Below are positions 57,900 through 64,000 of a DNA stretch of 64,000 nucleotides, one piece after another (the stretch's first letter is position 1; every line of letters starts with the position of its first letter). This DNA comes from Boletus sp. NGJ (taxonomy: Eukaryota; Basidiomycota; Agaricomycetes; Boletales; Boletaceae), in the NCBI GenBank assembly GCA_019096195.1, contig JAGTXK010000226.1:186001-250000 (forward strand), in the 5' to 3' direction. Both the position numbers and the translations under genes were made by a program. Under the pieces are notes generated by a model that was given only the letters and a program-made list of their open reading frames with translations, was not told the DNA's origin and made no database searches.

Positions 57900-60800
57900 T
57901 CATAGCTTCGAATCTTCCGGGAGCGTAGCGATTCGTTTTACAGTGTGTACGACCTCTGAGCCCTTGCGCGCGAACACAAGCTGGATCATAGTTGATCAAA
58001 TGTTTTCATCACAAGGACGATGAACAGAAACGCACCAGATATGGATTCGCTTCTGATCCAGTGGTATCCGCAAGTATCTCGTCTTTCGGGACATCTGTGA
58101 CATTCGAATCATTGTACTTGAACCACTCGTCCGGTTTGTCCGGTAGGCTCCGAGAGTAGAAAAAGTAGTGCCCGAACGACGGAGATGAACCTCGATGGAC
58201 GAAGACCGAAGTCAGTTCATAAGCGAACGTCGTCTCGTCCTTCCATACGTCCTCCAACTCGTCCTTCAGTCTCACAATCTCGTTGCGCATCTCATTGACT
58301 TCCGTCTTGATGACCTCCTGCTCGTTATTCATTTGAGCCACAAGCTCGTCGTCGAGGTGGGGTAGTACGACACTCTCTTGCTTCGTAATGAAGTTGAGCG
58401 TACTATCAAGACAGGTGTCAAACGGTGCATCCTACACAGGTCCGATGAGTTCGTATGGGATATTCGTGAATAACCCATACGTGCCTTGTGTTCAGTGAGC
58501 AAGCGTAGACGTTCCCTCCGAGCATTCAGCGCGGTCTGTATGCGTTTAGACTTTGCTTTCTTTCGCGGATCCGCTGAAACGAGGAAACGATCCATGTAAA
58601 TCGTCTCACCAAACTTCACGTATGCTTGAGATTTGTACGGCTGCAAAGTCTCTCGGTTGAATTGCACTCGCTGCAACAAGTCAAAAGTCTGTACATCATG
58701 TAACGAAAAAATCGAGCGCACCTGCAGCTGTATCTGCAACAAGGGAGGAAGCTCAACAAGCGAAACCTCCATTCGCGCCTTCCCGCCCTCGTAATCGACT
58801 AAATCGTCAAAGTATCGGCTCAAACCGTCATAAATGTCGATTCCACTATCGGCGACGTTCACAGGCAAATGAGAAAAGAGATCTTGTTTCTCTGTGATCG
58901 ATGCCCGTGACTTTCGTTGATCTGGAGTCAGGCGTTGCCTTAGCTTTCCATAAAAGAGCCTGACAAGCACCGTCAACATGACGTTTCTGGACAACGATGG
59001 AGCCAAAGGACCTTTTCACGAGACTACCCTTCTCTTGTGTATCGCTCAAGCCGCTAAAGTTCAGCAAAGCGATCTCAATCTGGAACATGCAATTATCCAT
59101 GCACTCGGATACATCGTGCTGTTTACCTGGAAAACATATGGCTATGTTTCTTAGCGACTCAAATAAGACTTACCGAACCGCATCACGGAGTCAGATGTGG
59201 TTTGCATTTTCCGCTCCGGTAAAGGCGACTTTTTGGGCACGTCTTCGTCACCTTGTTGTACGGAAATCTTTGCAGACGTCTCCTTTGAGGAGATGGACTT
59301 GGAAGACGAACTTGAGCTACTCGCCGGGTCAAGACGAGGCGACTTCGATCTACGAGGTGACGATGGATGTGAGACCATCACGTACCCATTCTTTTCTGAG
59401 TCAGACACAGGCGATTTAGGTGATACGTCATCCACGTCCATTGCATTGTCATCCCGAGCACGTTTTCCAAGTACGGTGTCGGCCTGGTCCGCGTCGGCAA
59501 GGCGGTCAAGCGACTGCGAATCCTCCACAAGTGTAGCATCAGTATCATTGGAAGAATCAGTTCCTCTGCTTTCCGCCTCTTCATCCTCTTCATCCCTCGA
59601 GGTTACGAGGGCAAGCTTGGCGAGGTCCATCGTAGGTGTGACAGAAACCTCCTTGGAATGCTCGAGTTTCCAGAACAAGTCGGCCAGTTGACTGACGACT
59701 GACGCATCGTCAAGATGACCCTACTTTCTCAAGCCATGAACAAACATACATTTCTTTGACCGGAAAATCTCCCGTCTTGTGACCAACCGTCCACCAACGC
59801 GATGTCTTTTGAGATCATCATCTGAGTATTTCTCGTCTTCTAGTGTCTTGACGCTCGTATTTGCCAATGGTGCAACAGCGTCTCGAAGTTCTTTAATGGT
59901 GTAGAAGTACTGTAAAAGGGAATTCAAGTAACACGTGTTGCCCAGTTGGTTGAGGCCCCTTGGAAAGTCGAGTCGTGTTGCTGGTACTATTTCGCCCGCT
60001 AATCGTGACGTGAGACGTTATTCCCGTTACTCAGTGCGGTGGATACGTACGATCTTGCCCAGTTTCCATGAATGTCCGTAATCGGGAGCTGTCTCTAGCC
60101 TCCGCGATCGTCATCAGGGCCTCCTTCATACGTTCGGCTTGGTGAGGTTGTTCATCAAGCTAATAAACCCTGCGTGAGGGCACGATATACTGATGAACTA
60201 CCAGAGCACGTACCCGCACCATGAACACGGTGATCAACATCGCATCAACCAAATTCGCGGGAACTTCTAGGATGGTATACGCCCGGGTTGGATCAATACT
60301 ATCCCTTGTGTAATCCTCCCACAATTTCCGTAGGTTCACACTGCTTCTTGATTCTGCCACGATTCTGAACGCATCGTTGGCATCCCTCAGTCGCTGCGCG
60401 CCATCCTTTGGATCCCTCCAGGCCCTCTTCAAACAGTCTTTCCAAGCCCCGACCAAGAAGTCCTCGTCGATATCGTCCTCGTAATCTACGCGCAGCAGAT
60501 TGTCTTTGCCGAAACCAAGCATTCTAATGGCACCGAGACGATCTTCTTCAGTGTACCGGTTCCTGGTGCGCTCTTGCAGAACAAGATTTTGCAATTCCTG
60601 AGAGGGAATATCACCAAATTCTTGGATAGCTTGGAATACACCATAAAATTGAGTGAAATAATGCGATGTCTGCCCAGGATCGCATCTACACTGTGCGAGA
60701 TATGCAAATCCCAAGAGCTCTGAACTCTATTGGTTCAGAACAGAACAGACCATGGCGGAGGTGGACCCACCGGCGGAATATGTCATGGGAGTCAATCCTA

Positions 60801-62722
60801 GCGCCCTTACAGCACGCTGAACAGGTTCATATTCCATAAACGCAGGCAGCTTTGCCATTCTTTGGACTACACATACAAGTGAATAACGTAATTTAAAACG
60901 GACAAGACGAGACATACTTTGATCAGGATGTGCTCCTATACCCATCTGATACATTTCACGGACAGAATCTAATTTCACCCATACTCTTGCACAAGTATAC
61001 TGTTTAAGCGCAATGCCTATGCAAAAATTCAGTGAACATACAGAAAATCCGCAGAACACATACTTTGCCGGCGCTGATACTCGAGCAACCAAGTGCTTGC
61101 CTCCACCCAGAAACGGAGGAGTTTCCTACCATTCTGCCGGCCCTCCAAGGTGTTTGGATCGGTATCAGGAGGTGTAATCGAAGTATCGCGTACACCAGTC
61201 GATGTGACTGTCTCGGCAATGACGAAGCCTAACTGTTCAAAAATACAGCGACTAAACACATAGATCGCATGAGCAGATTCAAAAACAGCCAAACTTGTCC
61301 TCACACGACAGATGTCCACCCGATTTTTCGTTGGAATACTGGCCGAGAAATTGTTATGCCTCGATTTTCTCCCCTCCATAATTTGTTTTCAACGATACTA
61401 CATCCTATGAGTATCTTGTAGTGCAGCATGAAAGATTGAACGTACACTAGAAAGGTTTCTAGTCCTGAGACAACAGATTCTTCTCGGTTGCGACCGGGAG
61501 CCGGATTGTCCCATCTCTCTCGCGTAAACTCCTCGATGTACTTGACGGGTATAACACCAGGGATGACGTCGGAAACAATGCAGTACAACGAGCATTGGCA
61601 ACAAACATAGAGGTCTAACAGGTCACCTTGCTCCTCGGGATCTGAGTCGTCCATAGCATCATCTGACATTTTATCGAGTGAAATTGCATCCAGGTTGAGC
61701 GACGTCATTTTCCGTCGCTTTTGTTTCTTCTCGACGGATATCTCCCACTCTGAGCGGCGGAAAGCCGGATCGAGTTTCATTGCATTTACAGCCTTTTCGT
61801 AGCGATGGAAGTGGTGAGTCAAGTTTACTGGACCAAAAGGTTGCTCTCCCTCCCCGACGCACGACGTCGTCCGTCTGCGACGTGCAAGGTCTGGGAAGGG
61901 GGTTTCTGGATCAGGAACGAATGATTTTGCCAAAGGGGGCATTATCGTTGAAGACTTCCATTGGAGAAGAACCCAACCATTATGCTTTCTGCAATAGTAC
62001 GCGTTTGGATGGGGTATGGAGTATGTAAGGTCGTCCACGGAAGGTGGCTGGAATGGTGGAGCGATATCGCCGCTCTCCTCAAAGGAAGCGGCCGAAGGCT
62101 TGAAATCTGGCGGGTCGACGCTGACTGAGAACAAGGAATGATCAGGATTGTGTAAGAGGTCTGCTAGGTATGGCGGTAATACTCCTGGGCCTGGTCGCTT
62201 GTGCAAATCGCGGAAGGAAGCGTCCCACCAGTGTTCTTCTTCGAATTTATCCCGACCATCGATGCTAGGACCCTGTGACGAGGGCCCACCATATGGTTGC
62301 GCCCAAGTGCCGGTGCTATCCCAAGGGGTCGCGTCTGTATTCCACGTGTCCGTAGATGTGCCCCATGCTGGTTGTTGGCTCCCTGTCCAAGCACTGTTGA
62401 CCGGGCCCCATGCATTATGGGCATCATCGGCTGGCAAGAGGCCGGGCATGGAATCGTTGATGATGGGCGCCTCCTCAACGAGCTGCGGCTCGCGAAAGGG
62501 AGTTTCGTCCAAAGAACCGTACACTGGAGGAGGTGAACTGGGCTGGATGACCTTTGTATGGGTCGAGCCGACGTTTTTTCGGGCAGGAAGGGGCGGTGGC
62601 TTCGATGCATAGAAGCTGGTGGTTGGCACTGTGCTTGGTGCCGTGGAAGCACCTGCGGATGGTGTAGGTTGTGGTAGCGATGGTAGGCGACGAGCCAGCT
62701 GCCTGGGATCGCTGTGGTCCAT
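57900..62722 (-). CDS. UBP2: Ubp2-type ubiquitin-specific protease (USP25/28 relative)
   Basis: Large deubiquitinase, about 1,350 residues; yeast Ubp2 trims K63 chains and counters Rsp5. N-terminus from 62722: MDHSDPRQLARRLPSLPQPT, a Pro/Ser/Trp-rich part (AWGPVNSAWTGSQQPAWGT), then PHPNAYYCRKHNGWVLLQW and helical repeats (WEDYTRDSIDPTRAYTILEV, DRLGAIRMLGFGKDNLLRVD). Catalytic Cys box RGLNQLGNTCYLNSLLQYFY (near 59945), a charged insert with Ser runs (LDPASSSSSSSKSISSKETS), then LPPLLQIQLQVRSIFSLHDV type text around 58750 and the His box FGHYFFYSRSLPDKPDEWFK with YNDSNVTDVPKDEILADTTG. A last intron precedes LVFARKGSEVVHTVKRIATL PEDSKL, stop 57902-57900. Cys and His boxes are intact. Second USP of the window. 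Confidence 0.93.
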
Positions 62723-62955
62723 TGTGCCGCCAGAGAGATGTCGGAAACTGCGAGCGACAAGGGGATGGTATCAGCGCCGGAATGAGAGTAGTCACTGGGA
62801 GAGTTTGAGGACGATCAGGATATCTGGATCATCCACACAACCATTCCAAAGGGAGAGCAGCTCGACGTAGATTGCAACTTGATCAAGCACGCGTCACTCC
62901 ATACACTCCTTTGCTTAGGTAATCTAGGCGTACGTCTACTACTTCACCGCCTCAG
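62723..62955. promoter_or_regulatory. Ubp2 upstream region
   Basis: 233 bases between the Ubp2 start and the stop of the b5 reductase gene on the same strand. It must carry the Ubp2 promoter; no clear box seen. Confidence 0.4.
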
Positions 62956-64000
62956 TTAGAACTTGTACACCTAGAGCAGTCATCACATCAGTCACACGCC
63001 GCATAGCCTCTGGATAGAGCTAACCTGGTCTGTTGTGTACCCAAGATCCTTCAGGACACCAGCCAGTTCTCCTTGTTTGAAGCCATCCTTCTTGCCAGCA
63101 AGAGAAAGGACCTGCGGTGGAGGGCCTGTGATGCTACTTGTCAACTTCAGTCCCTTCACTCTACCGAAAAGCTACTCACCGCAAACAAAGACCTTCACTT
63201 TCTCGCCAAGAGAAGGGGGAGCGAAGTGTTGCTTGATGAGATCTCCGTTAACGTACCCGCTCGGACCTGGTCCCAAAGCACACGTGAGCACCATCTCGAA
63301 AGCTGGAATAATATCCAATCACCCTTCCAGTTCGCTGGGGGTTTGTCGAGCACATAGACAACATCAAAGTTGCTGGGGTATCTCTTCTTCATAGCGTCAA
63401 ACTCTTCGCGAAGAAGGATATCTGCCTCGGTCACGTTTGCAAAAATCAACTTGAATTTGGTCTTGTTGGCTTCATCTGCGAGTGCATGTTGTAAGACCTG
63501 GTAAAGCGGCGCGCTGGAGGGCTGCAGTTAAACGGGCGAGTGATTTTCCTTCTTGTCCGCGGACTCACATGCCGCTGCCTCCACCAATGAGGCCAACCTC
63601 GTCGAGTTCGTTCACTGCATAGAGTTCAGTTGACCCCCGTCATAGAAATAATGGGAGAATCACTCTTCCAGGGCCATTTCGGCAAAGGTCCCTTGACGGC
63701 AAGCTTGTCACCGGGTTTCAGGGAGTGGATATATTTTGAGACATTGCCAGTTTCATACTTCTTGATAATGAAGGTCAACTCTCCTTCTAAATTGGACGGA
63801 GAGATGGGGGTATAGGGCCGGTACATGGGGTTTCCGTTGGCATCCTTGAAATCCTCTGCCTTGAGGTATACGCATGAGGTTATCGGGAGGAGAGAGGCTT
63901 TCCCATCGCCCAAATCAAAGACAAACCTATCATTCCCACATGTAGGTACCTATGTGATGGCAAGCCGAGGTGAGACTTACTTGGAGGTATTGTGGTTATA
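62956..64000 (-). CDS. MCR1: NADH-cytochrome b5 reductase (Mcr1-like), 5' end outside window
   Basis: FAD enzyme that passes electrons from NADH to cytochrome b5; Mcr1 is the mitochondrial form, with roles in sterol synthesis and antioxidant recycling. From the right edge: YNHNTS, intron, KFVFDLGDGKASLLPITSCV then AEDFKDANGNPMYRPYTPIS (FAD-binding RxYTPxS), LTFIIKKYETGNVSKYIHSL, KPGDKLAVKGPLPKWPWK, EVGLIGGGSGM (NADH-binding), KLIFANVTEADILLREEFDA, DVVYVLDKPPANWKGD, and SLAGKKDGFKQGELAGVLKD then LGYTTDQ. The last exon is four codons, VYKF, with stop 62958-62956. The N-terminus with any targeting signal or membrane anchor is outside, so mitochondrial versus ER (Cbr1) is not settled. Confidence 0.9.

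Overview
The window looks like nuclear DNA of a filamentous basidiomycete (Agaricomycetes-like). Genes are dense and on both strands. Coding regions are cut by many short introns, mostly 48-75 nt with GT..AG ends, several as GC..AG. Products are typical fungal housekeeping proteins: calnexin, Snu114, AP-3 delta, THO complex subunit 1, Ubp2 and a molybdenum-binding MOSC protein. I saw no rRNA, tRNA, CRISPR array, transposon or viral element. Exon borders were read by eye from splice consensus and frame continuity, so single borders may be off.

Layout. 0-8.6 kb: a Roadblock/LAMTOR2-like protein (cut by the window edge), calnexin, the U5 snRNP GTPase Snu114, prefoldin subunit 1 and a MYND zinc-finger protein. 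8.6-19 kb: a looser region with a decayed GMC oxidoreductase and two tandem MFS transporter copies, the first carrying a frame break, separated by about 2.7 kb without a recognisable gene. 19-30.6 kb: a MATE transporter, a TBC Rab-GAP, AP-3 delta and a Ste20/GCKIII kinase.

31-43 kb is an accessory, rearranged stretch. It holds an inverted copy of the convergent 3' ends of the MATE and TBC genes, a dead copy of an NR2C2AP-like gene beside one of two nearly identical tyrosine phosphatase genes, the intact NR2C2AP/phosphatase pair 5.7 kb further on, a fragment of a RuvB-like 2 helicase gene, and the C-terminal part of a DNA cytosine-5 methyltransferase whose 5' half is missing. Interleaved are a CDF transporter with Mn-type metal motifs, a possible 67-residue membrane peptide and a secreted Ser/Thr-rich protein.

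42.7-64 kb returns to dense housekeeping genes: quinone oxidoreductase, F-box protein, USP12/46-type deubiquitinase, mARC-like MOSC protein, Pin1-type prolyl isomerase, UDP-glucose 4-epimerase, THO complex subunit 1, a small acidic protein, Ubp2-type deubiquitinase and NADH-cytochrome b5 reductase (cut by the right edge).

The genes do not form a pathway cluster. Loose themes are membrane traffic (LAMTOR2-like, TBC, AP-3) and ubiquitin (F-box, two deubiquitinases). I did not find a convincing new multi-gene system. The most interesting features are the duplication and gene-conversion history of 31-43 kb, the unusual exon structures (14-nt microexon splitting a catalytic Cys codon, intron directly after ATG, GC-AG introns) and two unrecognised small proteins.
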